From positions 248,001-312,000 of the forward strand of contig NZ_REHC01000006.1 of NCBI RefSeq assembly GCF_003692965.1: DNA of 64,000 bases, read 5' to 3'. The stretch comes from Lactobacillus sp. ESL0246. Its GTDB lineage: Bacteria; Bacillota; Bacilli; Lactobacillales; Lactobacillaceae. The position numbers were made by a program, and so were the translations under genes. The notes under the pieces were generated by a model. That model was not told where the DNA came from, did not search any database, and was given only the letters and a program-made list of their open reading frames with translations. The stretch's first letter is position 1, and the number at the start of each line of letters is the position of its first letter. This document shows positions 11,469-18,436 of this stretch, piece by piece.

Positions 11469-11912
11469 TTAATTTTGATTTTTTTGGTGCAATTTTCGAT
11501 TTAATGATCTAACAGTCATCTTTGCCCTAATTATACTTACAGACCAAACAATTAAATAAATAATACAAAAATTAATGGTAAAGTCAAGCAGTTTATACCA
11601 ATTAGCAAAAATACTCATGATACTTAGTGAAGAATAAGTAATACAGAAATGGACTAAGGTTTGTTTAGTAATGCTCCAAGTCTCTACTTGATAAATAAGA
11701 CTGCTGCAACCAAAGATGATTCCAATTAACGCCCAAATAAATAAGTCAACCAAATTTACCGAAACAGAATTCTGAAAAAAGTGTTCAAAGTTTGATAATG
11801 AAGAGAAAGGATTGAAAGAGGGACTAAAAATAAGGTATGAGAGTATGCCAATATTGACTCCAATTGGAGCGGACCAAAGAGCTAACTTAAAAATTTTTTT
11901 GCAAAGGTTCAT
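11469..11912 (-). CDS. DUF3021 membrane protein, partner of the LytTR regulator
   Basis: 147 residues with four hydrophobic segments (about 10-29, 50-70, 85-105, 108-128). The length, topology and gene position match DUF3021 proteins. It starts within the stop of the LytTR gene (ATGA overlap). In streptococcal LytTR regulatory systems such as HdrRM and BrsRM the membrane protein holds the regulator inactive. By analogy this protein may be the inhibitor or sensor of its neighbour; this is inference. Confidence 0.75.
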   Translation of the reverse strand: MNLCKKIFKLALWSAPIGVNIGILSYLIFSPSFNPFSSLSNFEHFFQNSVSVNLVDLFIWALIGIIFGCSSLIYQVETWSITKQTLVHFCITYSSLSIMSIFANWYKLLDFTINFCIIYLIVWSVSIIRAKMTVRSLNRKLHQKNQN

Positions 11913-12352
11913 GATAAAAACTCCTTTTTGATTTTTTGCATATAACGGCGTGAACTATAGGTTGTATGGCCATTTTTAAAAATAATTTGATAAATGCCAT
12001 TACGTGTAAGAGCAAATTCTTGAATGCAACTAAAATTAACAATTTCAGAACTTGAAACTTGAATGAAGACTCGTTGAGGTAGAATTGATTTAATTTCATA
12101 TAGTCGCTTTTTTAAGCGATAATTTCCTTGATTAGTCTCGCAGATAACTTTCTTATCTTGTGTATGAATAGAAATTACATCATAAAGGGCAATTACCTTT
12201 TGGCGTCCATCTTGATAACCGATTAAATTTTGATCATTGACAAAGTAAGACAAATTATCTTGTAAAGTAGTACTGCTTTTATCAATTTTGGGTGTATTAA
12301 CAGTGATTGATAGATCGTATGCATTGGGATCAATTTTTTGATTAACGAGCAT
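11909..12352 (-). CDS. LytTR-domain transcriptional regulator
   Basis: 147 residues. The C-terminal about 100 residues form a LytTR DNA-binding domain: VIALYDVISIHTQDKKVICETNQGNYRLKKRL..., then RVFIQVSSSEIVNFSCI and the end YSSRRYMQKIKKEFL. There is no receiver domain, so it is not a two-component response regulator. ATG follows AAAGGAGATG. It is coupled to a DUF3021 membrane protein. A promoter at 12377-12405 and direct repeats at 12433-12452 upstream suggest autoregulation. Confidence 0.85.
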   Translation of the reverse strand: MLVNQKIDPNAYDLSITVNTPKIDKSSTTLQDNLSYFVNDQNLIGYQDGRQKVIALYDVISIHTQDKKVICETNQGNYRLKKRLYEIKSILPQRVFIQVSSSEIVNFSCIQEFALTRNGIYQIIFKNGHTTYSSRRYMQKIKKEFLS

Positions 12353-12376
12353 AAATGCATCTCCTTTCTGTTTTTT

Positions 12377-12405
12377 AAGATAGCAAAAGTAAACGTGGTT
12401 AACAA
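12377..12405 (-). promoter_or_regulatory. Promoter of the LytTR-DUF3021 operon
   Basis: On the minus strand TTGTTA (12400-12405) and TATCTT (12377-12382) are separated by exactly 17 nt, ending 25 nt before the LytTR ATG. Confidence 0.6.
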
Positions 12406-12432
12406 TAATTTAAAGATAAATGGTCATTTTTT

Positions 12433-12452
12433 TAGGATAAGTGGTAGGATAA
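12433..12452 (-). promoter_or_regulatory. Direct repeats, candidate LytTR binding site
   Basis: Two exact copies of TTATCCTA (minus-strand reading) at 12445-12452 and 12433-12440 with a 12-nt period, 28-47 nt upstream of the -35 box. A weaker TTATCTT follows. LytTR regulators bind pairs of short direct repeats upstream of promoters, although usually with a period near 21 nt. Confidence 0.45.
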
Positions 12453-12515
12453 ACTATTAGAAAAGCAATTACCTGCCAAGTTAATTAAAAAATACTTTTT
12501 CACGATAAAAAGTGC

Positions 12516-12544
12516 TTGACTTTACTTCTAGCTTCAAGCATAAT
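12516..12544 (+). promoter_or_regulatory. Promoter of the tRNA pair
   Basis: TTGACT, 17-nt spacer, CATAAT, ending 15 nt before the first tRNA. Confidence 0.7.
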
Positions 12545-12559
12545 AATTAATGTTGATTT

Positions 12560-12631
12560 TGCCCGTTGGTCAAATGGTTAAGACGCCACCCTCTCAAGGT
12601 GGAGTTACGAGTTCAATTCTCGTACGGGTGA
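12560..12631 (+). tRNA. tRNA-Glu, anticodon CTC
   Basis: 72 nt with an intact anticodon stem (CCACC/GGTGG) enclosing CTCTCAA, so anticodon CTC reading GAG. The T arm is ACGAG/CTCGT with loop TTCAATT and the D stem is GTC/GAC. The acceptor stem is weak at its tip: T1-G72 and G2-T71 are both G-T type pairs before five good pairs. No CCA is encoded. The usual Firmicute tRNA-Glu has anticodon TTC. Confidence 0.8.
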
Positions 12632-12639
12632 TTTAACAC

Positions 12640-12711
12640 TGGGATATAGCCAAATGGTAAGGCACAGGTTTCTGGTTCCTGCATGTTTCGGTTCGAGCCC
12701 GGATATCCCAA
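12640..12711 (+). tRNA. tRNA-Gln, anticodon CTG
   Basis: 72 nt; acceptor TGGGATA pairs fully with TATCCCA, T arm TTCGG/CCGGA, and anticodon loop TTCTGGT gives CTG, reading CAG. The anticodon stem CAGGT/TCCTG has a T-T mismatch at its loop-closing pair (31-39). No encoded CCA. It lies 8 nt after tRNA-Glu and is terminated by the hairpin at 12723. Confidence 0.8.
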
Positions 12712-12722
12712 TAATTGTGATT

Positions 12723-12769
12723 TGTCTTAGTTTCAACTAGCTTAAAACGTTGATACTAAGGCATTTTTA
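12723..12769 (+). terminator. Terminator of the tRNA operon
   Basis: TGTCTTAGTTTCAAC pairs with GTTGATACTAAGGCA (13 of 15, one G-T pair), followed by TTTTTATTTTTT. Confidence 0.8.
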
Positions 12770-13028
12770 TTTTTTGAAATTAACTGAAATCAGTCGAAAA
12801 AGCATAAGTCGGTGCAAAATTTAGTGCATCCCTTTAAGGTGTTAAATTGTTTATAGCCTATTTGTTTAAGTTAAATTGCCGTAAACCTTACTAATAACTA
12901 AATGGTATTGAATTGTTCAGTCGTATTTTTCGACAGTATTAAAAAAAGCTTCTAAATAACGCTTTCTTTTATTTTTAAATTATGATACATAAAAGGAGCC
13001 AATTAAATAATGATGCAAGAGATTAAAT

Positions 13029-13148
13029 CATAATATCGCCTTAGTAATGAAACTATTGAATCATTCGTCAGAACAAATGATTCTAGCTTATCTTGGACTT
13101 GATCAAGAAGAACGTGAAAATATTCTTTATTTAGTAGATTTTGACTAA
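13029..13148 (+). pseudogene. C-terminal remnant of a tyrosine recombinase (integrase)
   Basis: The frame reads HNIALVMKLLNHSSEQMILA and then YLGLDQEERENILYLVDFD before a TAA. The LLNHSS motif carries the conserved His of box II, and AYLGLDQEE contains the catalytic Tyr region of phage/ICE-type integrases. Everything upstream, including the Arg motif and DNA-binding domain, is missing. It points the same way as the tRNA genes, 318 nt downstream of tRNA-Gln. Confidence 0.7.
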
Positions 13149-13195
13149 AAATTTTTACTTAAAAATATAAAATTGCGATTTAAAAACATGTGCGG

Positions 13196-13372
13196 TTAAA
13201 AAATATCAATGCAAGTGAGCAAAAAGCTCATTAAGAATCGTCCTCTCAGCATTACATCATCACGAATAACATTTTTTACAACTTCCTTTTTACTAAGTCA
13301 TTTATCATCGATGATCTCAACGGCTTGATTAAAAAGCGTTAATTCGGAATCTTGCCTTTCTATAGTTTTCCT
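13196..13372 (-). pseudogene. Possible decayed small ORF, unrecognised
   Basis: Reading the minus strand gives RKTIERQDSELTLFNQAVE, IIDDK, an in-frame TGA, then LSKKEVVKNVIRDDVMLRGR and a hydrophobic end before TAA. The composition is protein-like across 59 codons with one stop, which suggests an eroded gene, but no family was recognised and chance is possible. Confidence 0.3.
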
Positions 13373-13417
13373 GAATTAATTAGTTCGACTTGATACATTT
13401 AACATATGAACTAATTT

Positions 13418-13464
13418 AAAAGAGAAGGAATTAATAAAAGCCATAAAATTGTACAGAAAGGTGA
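13418..13464 (+). repeat. 47-bp direct repeat, copy A
   Basis: Matches 14999-15045 with only two differences. It contains the core TAAAATTGTACAGAAAGGTG. The copies lie 1.5 kb apart in the same orientation and bracket the toxin-antitoxin genes. Confidence 0.85.
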
Positions 13465-13560
13465 AATTATATATCTAAGAAGTGGAAATATAACCTATGA
13501 TACCGAATAGTCGAGTTCTCTAACTATTAAAAACTAAAGCCTAATAGATTTAGTAAAAAG

Positions 13561-13926
13561 GTGATAATTAAAAAAAGGATGGGTCGACGTTTTTTGTATA
13601 AAAGACCAGGACATTCTATTGTTAATGAAATAAATAAAGATATTTATAAAAAATTCAACGAAAAAATAGTCCATTGACAGCTACCATTAAATCCTATTAA
13701 CTTTATTGATTTAATGACTGATGGGATAATTCCTCTAGTAAAAGATAATTTTACGCTTAACAAAATTAGAAGAGGTGTTCAGAATGTTTTTATTTCATAT
13801 GTAGTTAGAGATGCATGGCATAAAGGTGGTATATTTTACTATGAAGTTATAGATTACGAACAAATAGCAGTGGATTTATCGGAAGATAGTTATTTAAATG
13901 ATTACCTTAAAACAAAAATAATATAA
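13561..13926 (+). pseudogene. Hypothetical ORF interrupted by one in-frame TGA
   Basis: From 13561 (first ATG 13579, after AAAAAAAGG) the frame encodes MGRRFLYKRPGHSIVNEINK and continues to IVH, hits TGA at 13675, then stays open for 82 codons (QLPLNPINFIDLMTDGIIPL through YLKTKII) to 13926. The two halves share frame and composition, so this is most simply a gene of about 115 residues killed by one substitution. The downstream part alone could start at ATG 13714 but has no ribosome binding site. The product was not recognised. Confidence 0.5.
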
Positions 13927-13971
13927 ATGCATAAAAATCAAATTAATTACATTTATTAGCAAAAAGCATTA

Positions 13972-13998
13972 CAATATATAGTAATTAGACATATATTG
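13972..13998. promoter_or_regulatory. Operator-like inverted repeat before the toxin-antitoxin operon
   Basis: CAATATAT and ATATATTG arms separated by 11 nt, ending 26 nt before the RelB start. RelB/DinJ antitoxins repress their own operons by binding such palindromes. Confidence 0.55.
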
Positions 13999-14024
13999 CA
14001 ATGAAATGGAAGAGAGGTTTTATT

Positions 14025-14294
14025 ATGAGTTCTGTGAATTTAAATATTCGTATTGATAAAGAAATCAAAGGGGAAGCAGAAAGAATATTTAGCGAATTAG
14101 GTTTAAATATGACAACTGCAGTGAACCTATTTCTTAGAAAAAGTATAAGAGATAATGGTCTACCTTTTGATTTAAAATTAAGTCAAGGCGATATAACTTT
14201 AGCAGCTATTAAAGAAGCTTCAAAAATTGCAAATGATCCTACTGTTGAATCGTATAGTAATATTGCAGACCTGAAAAACGCACTTGAAAAATGA
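14025..14294 (+). CDS. relB: RelB/DinJ-family antitoxin
   Basis: 89 residues. The N-terminal ribbon-helix-helix (VNLNIRIDKEIKGEAERIF.ELGLNMTTAVNLFLRK) is typical of RelB/DinJ antitoxins, which dimerise, bind DNA and neutralise the toxin with their C-terminal tail (here ADLKNALEK). ATG 14025 is chosen because GAAGAGAGG lies 8 nt upstream; an in-frame ATG at 14001 would add eight residues without a ribosome binding site. It overlaps the toxin gene by ATGA, so the two are translationally coupled. Confidence 0.88.
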   Translation: MSSVNLNIRIDKEIKGEAERIFSELGLNMTTAVNLFLRKSIRDNGLPFDLKLSQGDITLAAIKEASKIANDPTVESYSNIADLKNALEK

Positions 14295-14572
14295 AATATC
14301 AAATTAAATTTACCTCACAATTCAAAAAGGATATTAAACTTGCTAAAAAGCAAGGCAAAAGCTTAAATGAACTATATAAGGTAATTGAGAAAATTGCTGA
14401 TGGTGAGGATCTTGCAACAAGTTTACATGACCATGCTTTAACAGGAAATTTTAAAGGTACTAGAGAATGCCATATTGAACCAGATTGGTTGTTAGTCTAT
14501 GAGATTTTTGAACAAGAATTTGTGCTAGTAACTGTTCGACTTGGTAGCCTTTCCCAGTTGTTTGGAAAATAA
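14291..14572 (+). CDS. yafQ: YafQ-family mRNA interferase toxin with a substituted catalytic His
   Basis: 93 residues, RelE superfamily. It aligns colinearly with E. coli YafQ: DHALTGNFKGTRECHIEPDWLLVYE carries the equivalents of H50, H63 and D67 (here H48, H61, D65). The C-terminal motif, RTGTH in E. coli, reads R83-L-G-S-L87, so the catalytic H87 is Leu (codon CTT rather than CAT). Family members cut mRNA in the ribosomal A site. With L87 this one may be weak or dead. It forms an operon with the RelB antitoxin. Confidence 0.88.
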   Translation: MKYQIKFTSQFKKDIKLAKKQGKSLNELYKVIEKIADGEDLATSLHDHALTGNFKGTRECHIEPDWLLVYEIFEQEFVLVTVRLGSLSQLFGK

Positions 14573-14736
14573 TCTATAAAGTATTCTAATAAATATAGTG
14601 AATAAAGAGTTCCTGGGAAAAAAACAAAATTTTAAGAAATGTATTTTAAAAGAATCTGCAAAACTCGAACTTTATCGAAAGCATTTTTCGTTTAGACAAA
14701 GTTTCTGCAGTATAATCCGATTAAATTATTTATATT

Positions 14737-14775
14737 AAAAAAGAACGTTAGCATTGAAAACCAACGTTCTTTTTT
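14737..14775 (+). terminator. Terminator downstream of the toxin-antitoxin region
   Basis: AAAAAAGAACGTT pairs perfectly with AACGTTCTTTTTT around a 13-nt loop. The 160 nt between yafQ and this hairpin have no recognisable gene. Confidence 0.85.
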
Positions 14776-14835
14776 AATTAAGTTTTTTCCCAGACACTTG
14801 ATAATTCTTTACTGTAGGGTATTATCTCATCTACT

Positions 14836-14985
14836 ATGATTCAAGCCCGATGTAAATTAAAATTATCTGCTTTTGAACATGTCTTCTATGCCTTACATGT
14901 TAATTCATATTGATGCTCCTCAATATCTGGTTATCGTCTTTTTGCTCAAGATGGCTTTGACATTAATCTTAAAAGCTACTCTTAA
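14836..14985 (+). pseudogene. IS4-type transposase remnant
   Basis: The frame reads MIQARCKLKLSAFEHVFYAL then HVNSY, a TGA, then CSSISGYRLFAQDGFDINL before a stop. SGYRLFAQDGFDINL resembles the first catalytic Asp motif (GYRLLAxDGSxxNL) of IS4-family DDE transposases, and the upstream AFEHVFYAL also fits. The rest of the element is gone. Confidence 0.5.
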
Positions 14986-14998
14986 TGATCCTATTGCT

Positions 14999-15045
14999 AA
15001 AAGAAAAGGAATTAATAAAAGCTATAAAATTGTACAGAAAGGTGA
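14999..15045 (+). repeat. 47-bp direct repeat, copy B
   Basis: Near-identical to 13418-13464 (two mismatches). Here its AAAGGTG end provides a ribosome binding site 6 nt before the ATG at 15051. Confidence 0.85.
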
Positions 15046-15050
15046 TAAGA

Positions 15051-15378
15051 ATGTTGGTAATTTCTAAACTTCCAGATCACTATTATCGCTCTTGGAATGG
15101 ACAAACTGAAATTTTACAAGAAAAAGTAATTAAAAATAATAACTTAATAATTAAATTTACAATAACAAGTAAAACTTTTAATTTAAATATTAAAGTATAC
15201 CTATCCCTTTAAAAAGCAGCATACAATAAGTGATTTAGTTTTATTTAAAGCACTTGTACTTAAAATGGATAAAGAATTCCTATCTTTAATTGAAACTACT
15301 AGCAGTCGTAATGAGGTAAGTGTTGCTTTATGTATCAGCTATGTTCTTAAAGATAAAACTAGAATCAAAACATATTAA
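15051..15378 (+). pseudogene. Decayed ORF, unrecognised
   Basis: Starts MLVISKLPDHYYRSWNGQTE and runs 53 codons to a stop at 15212. A second frame then continues protein-like (LVLFKALVLKMDKEFLSLIE, TTSSRNEVSVALCISYVLKD) to a stop at 15378, which looks like one gene of about 105 residues broken by a frameshift. The product was not identified. Confidence 0.4.
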
Positions 15379-15498
15379 CCATTATGAAAGAAAGTCCATC
15401 AAACTTTCAATTAAGTACAGGATTACATATTATTGAAGTATGTCCGAACGATATAATTGAGATCATTGAACAATAAAAATGAAACTGGTGGTAAGTAA

Positions 15499-15687
15499 TT
15501 ACAACCAACAGATGGGAAAATTATCCAAGATACAGTTTCTTATAAGGAATCAATTCCTGGAAAAACCTATACTTTGCACGGTATTGTTATAGTAGAAAAT
15601 GTAAAAAAATTAATTTTTAGACAAAAAGATAAATCAAGTATTTCTTTTGGAAAAGCCTTGATCTATTTTTTTGCTTTTTTGTGCTGA
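15499..15687 (+). pseudogene. Fragment of a repeat-type surface protein
   Basis: LQPTDGKIIQDTVSYKESIP then GKTYTLHGIVIVEN resembles the repeating domain (DTVSYKxLxPGKxYTLxGxLM) of Gram-positive VaFE/Cna-B-like surface-anchored proteins. Only about one repeat remains, with no start, signal or anchor. Confidence 0.5.
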
Positions 15688-15740
15688 AAAAAAGAAACCG
15701 GATTGATAATCATGCTAAAGCCTAAGAGCAATAACTTTTT

Positions 15741-15782
15741 CAACATATTGTGTTTTGAATATAATTAAAGTACAATATGTTG
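15741..15782. promoter_or_regulatory. Perfect palindromic operator over the MFS exporter promoter
   Basis: An 11-bp arm CAACATATTGT and its exact complement ACAATATGTTG are separated by 20 nt. TATAAT at 15760-15765 lies between the arms, with a weak -35 (TTTTCA) 17 nt upstream. This is the geometry of a TetR/MarR-type repressor site controlling a drug exporter; no such regulator gene is in the window. Confidence 0.7.
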
Positions 15783-15817
15783 CGGAGTATAAGTGATAAA
15801 AAGGAGAGTAGACTTTA

Positions 15818-17179
15818 TTGAAAAAAAATCAAAAATTAATTATGTCAATTGTTGCAATTGGAACACTAAGTTTTTTGGGTATTGTAATTGAAACAGCGCT
15901 TAATATTGCTTTTCCAAAATTAATGGTAAAATTTAAAATTCCCGCTAGCACAGTCCAGTGGTTAACAACTAGTTATATGTTAGTTTCTACTGTAATTATA
16001 CCTTTCGGAGCATATCTAAGAAAACGCTTTCGTGCAATTACGTTGTTTAGAGTAGCAATAATTAGTTTTTTAATTGGAACAGTTTTAGCGGGAGTTACTT
16101 CAAGCTTTTTCTTGCTTCTATGTGGTCGAATTATCCAAGGAATTGCTGATGGTATTGGCTTACCATTAATGTTTTCAATTATTTTAGAGCAATCTCCTAA
16201 AAAGAAAGTAGGCTTTTTTATGGGACTAGGAAGTTTAGTAATTGCTTTTGCCCCTGCAATTGGTCCAGTTTATGGTGGAATTGTTTTAAAGTATTATAGT
16301 TGGCAAACTTTATTTATACTAATAATACCTATAATATTAGTTATTTGGCTATTAGGTGAATTTAGTATTACGCAAAAATTTAATGTTTTTAGTATTTCTT
16401 TTGACTATCGTGGTGGTATTACTTTAACTGGTTTATTAATAACTACACTATTATTAATAGTTAGTACAGCAAGTAAAAGTAATTATCGTATTGTTTTATT
16501 GATAACTGCTATTATTTGTTGTATTCTCTTTATTTATTTTGAAAAAAATAATAAAAATTATATTATTGATATATCTTTGCTTAAAAATCGACAATTTGAT
16601 ATATTTCTGATTTCTTTTTTTCTACTACAGTTAATGTCATTAAGCATGTCATATTTAATGCCGAATGTTTTAGAAATAATATTTCATTTATCAACGGCAA
16701 AAACGGGCTTGCTTGTATTACCAGCAGCAGTAATTGATGCCATAATGTCAGCAGTTGCTGGAATAATTTATGATAAATTAAATCATGATTTTCCAATCTT
16801 GTTAGGAGAAGGACTTATTTGTGTCTCTTTTCTATTAGCAAATATTATATCAATTGCACCAATTAATCTGATTATAATTTATTCAATTTTTATGTTTGGA
16901 TTGGGTTTGTCGTATAGTAATATTATGACAAGAAGCTTAGCAAATTTACCTATTCAATCAACCAATGATGGCAATGTAATCTATATGACTGCACAATCAT
17001 ATTCTGGAGCAATGGGAACAGCAATAGCAGCCTCAATTTTAACATTTACACAAAACGATTATTTTAATTTTATAAATGGAACATTAGCTGGTCTAAAGAT
17101 TAACTTTAAAGTTTTGTTCTTTTTATCGATAATAGTTTTAATATTTTGTACAACAATAATTTTAAGAGATAAAAAATGA
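15818..17179 (+). CDS. MFS drug exporter, DHA2 (EmrB/QacA) type
   Basis: 453 residues with 12-14 predicted membrane helices. Family motifs include the helix-1 stretch IETALNIAFPKL (related to DxTxVNVALP), WLTTSYMLVSTVIIPFGAYL (motif D1/A region) and GRIIQGIADGIGLPL (motif B). It should export hydrophobic compounds using the proton gradient. The TTG start follows AAGGAGAG by 10 nt. Expression is probably controlled by the palindrome at 15741-15782. A decayed HD-hydrolase gene begins inside its stop codon (ATGA). Confidence 0.88.
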   Translation: MKKNQKLIMSIVAIGTLSFLGIVIETALNIAFPKLMVKFKIPASTVQWLTTSYMLVSTVIIPFGAYLRKRFRAITLFRVAIISFLIGTVLAGVTSSFFLLLCGRIIQGIADGIGLPLMFSIILEQSPKKKVGFFMGLGSLVIAFAPAIGPVYGGIVLKYYSWQTLFILIIPIILVIWLLGEFSITQKFNVFSISFDYRGGITLTGLLITTLLLIVSTASKSNYRIVLLITAIICCILFIYFEKNNKNYIIDISLLKNRQFDIFLISFFLLQLMSLSMSYLMPNVLEIIFHLSTAKTGLLVLPAAVIDAIMSAVAGIIYDKLNHDFPILLGEGLICVSFLLANIISIAPINLIIIYSIFMFGLGLSYSNIMTRSLANLPIQSTNDGNVIYMTAQSYSGAMGTAIAASILTFTQNDYFNFINGTLAGLKINFKVLFFLSIIVLIFCTTIILRDKK

Positions 17180-17597
17180 CTAAATAGAAAATATAATAAA
17201 ATTTGCAAAAGAAAAAATGTATGATGATGCAACAGGACATGATTTTTAACATGCGTCTAGAGTAGCTATTCTGGCTAAAAAATGTATGTAACTACGGCAA
17301 TAATAAAACTAGTCTTTTTATTATTGAAGCTACGGGTTATTTACATGATGTGATTGACGAAAGGCTATCTTCTAATATAACTAAGTCACTTCAAGAAATT
17401 AATTCATTATTAATCAGTCAAAAAGTATCTCAAGAAAATAAAGACATGATTTTTAATATTATTCAACATATGTCCTATTCTAAAAATATTGATGTTCATT
17501 ACCACTCTCAATAGAAGGTAAGTATGTCCAGGATGCCGATTGGTTATAAACTTTTGGTGGAAGCGATTCTTGACCTTTTTGACTTGAGGACCTTTTG
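17176..17597 (+). pseudogene. HD-domain phosphohydrolase, multiply frameshifted
   Basis: Pieces in successive frames read FAKEKMYDDATGHDF, a stop, HASRVAILAKK, then IIEATGYLHDVIDERLSSNI and INSLLISQKVSQENKDMIFN, then LSIEGKYVQDADWL and TFGGSDS. These are the ordered motifs (GHDxxHxxRV, AxLHDVID, LSxEGxxVQDADxL, TFxxGG) of YpgQ/YedJ-type HD phosphohydrolases. At least three disruptions are needed to explain it. It was once translationally coupled to the exporter. IS3-derived sequence follows its 3' end. Confidence 0.7.
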
Positions 17598-17599
17598 AT

Positions 17600-18408
17600 G
17601 AATCCATACTTGCCTGCTCGCAGATTATATTTACGCGCTAGCAGATTATGTTCTTTCATTAAGCCGGTAAACACGTTTATGGTTTATCAGCAGACCATAT
17701 TTAATTTTTAACATAGCGGTCATGGGCAGGTAGCCAAAGGCTAGGATTACGCTTTTTGGCTACTTTGATCAGTGACAATAAAGCCTGGTCACTGTATCTT
17801 TTCTGCCGGCTACGCGGGTGATACTCATAGGTACTCTTGGCTAGAAAGCTATAACGCAACAGCTCCTGTAGTTGATAATCATGCTCATGCTTTAGCTTTT
17901 GCATGATGGTCCGTTCTTCTTACGTTGAACGTCTTTGCGCCGAGCTAAGGCTGCGACTTTTTTAGGTAGTCGTTCTCAATGTGGAGCTAGTGATTTTCTA
18001 TGCGTAGGTGCTCTAATTCAGATAACTCGCTGCTAGTATATTAACTGATTTTTTCACCGGTGATCGACCTCGTTTGGTAAAGAGTGCATCAAGTCGGCCT
18101 TTATCAAAACTTTTTTGCCAATGCGCAATTAAGCTAGGCGTGGCAATTTTGAAGTGAATGGCAGTACTTTGATAGGTCTCATTATGTTCTTTTCTCCAGT
18201 TTAAGCCTTGTACTCCCAAATACTGGTATTGCAACCCATTGTCGATTATTTGATGTTACCCAGCCTCAATTATTTGAGCCGCATAACGGCTATTGTAACC
18301 TATTTTAATTAAGTTAAGCTCCTGTAATTTTTGTGCAATAGTAAATTTAACCACAGTAAAACCCTCCAGATGAATTTTCGGTCCAATCTAGAGGGTTAAC
18401 CTCAAATT
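17600..18408 (-). mobile_element. Degraded IS3-family (IS150-like) insertion sequence
   Basis: On the minus strand a GTG start at 18354 (after CTGGAGGG) opens OrfA: MVKFTIAQKLQELNLIKIGY, a TAA after IIEAG, then GVQGLNWRKEHNETYQSTAI and HFKIATPSLIAHWQKSF.KGRLDALF, an IS150-type helix-turn-helix. OrfB follows as LQELLRYSFLAKSTYEYHPR and KRYSDQALLSLIK, then ends long before the DDE core. A hairpin, CCCTCCAGAT/ATCTAGAGGG, marks the right end near 18368-18401. Several stops and frameshifts make it inactive. Confidence 0.75.
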
Positions 18409-18436
18409 ATCATATAATTTTTTAAAATATAATGCT

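Larger units (their letters stand above)
12712..15700. mobile_element. Decayed integrated island abutting the tRNA-Gln gene
   Basis: About 3 kb of AT-rich sequence with almost no intact genes apart from the toxin-antitoxin pair. It contains a tyrosine-recombinase end (13029), an IS4-type transposase end (14836), a duplicated 47-bp segment (13418 and 14999) and a surface-protein fragment (15499). The position next to tRNA genes and the recombinase remnant suggest an old integrative element. No second copy of the tRNA 3' end was found in the window, so the borders are approximate. Confidence 0.55.

Noticed and set aside
11887-12099. Minus-strand 70-codon ORF inside the LytTR gene
   Set aside because: Out-of-frame overlap with a clear LytTR domain.
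17410-17674. Two minus-strand ORFs over the HD-hydrolase remnant
   Set aside because: They overlap each other and the plus-strand HD motifs, and their translations match no IS or other family.
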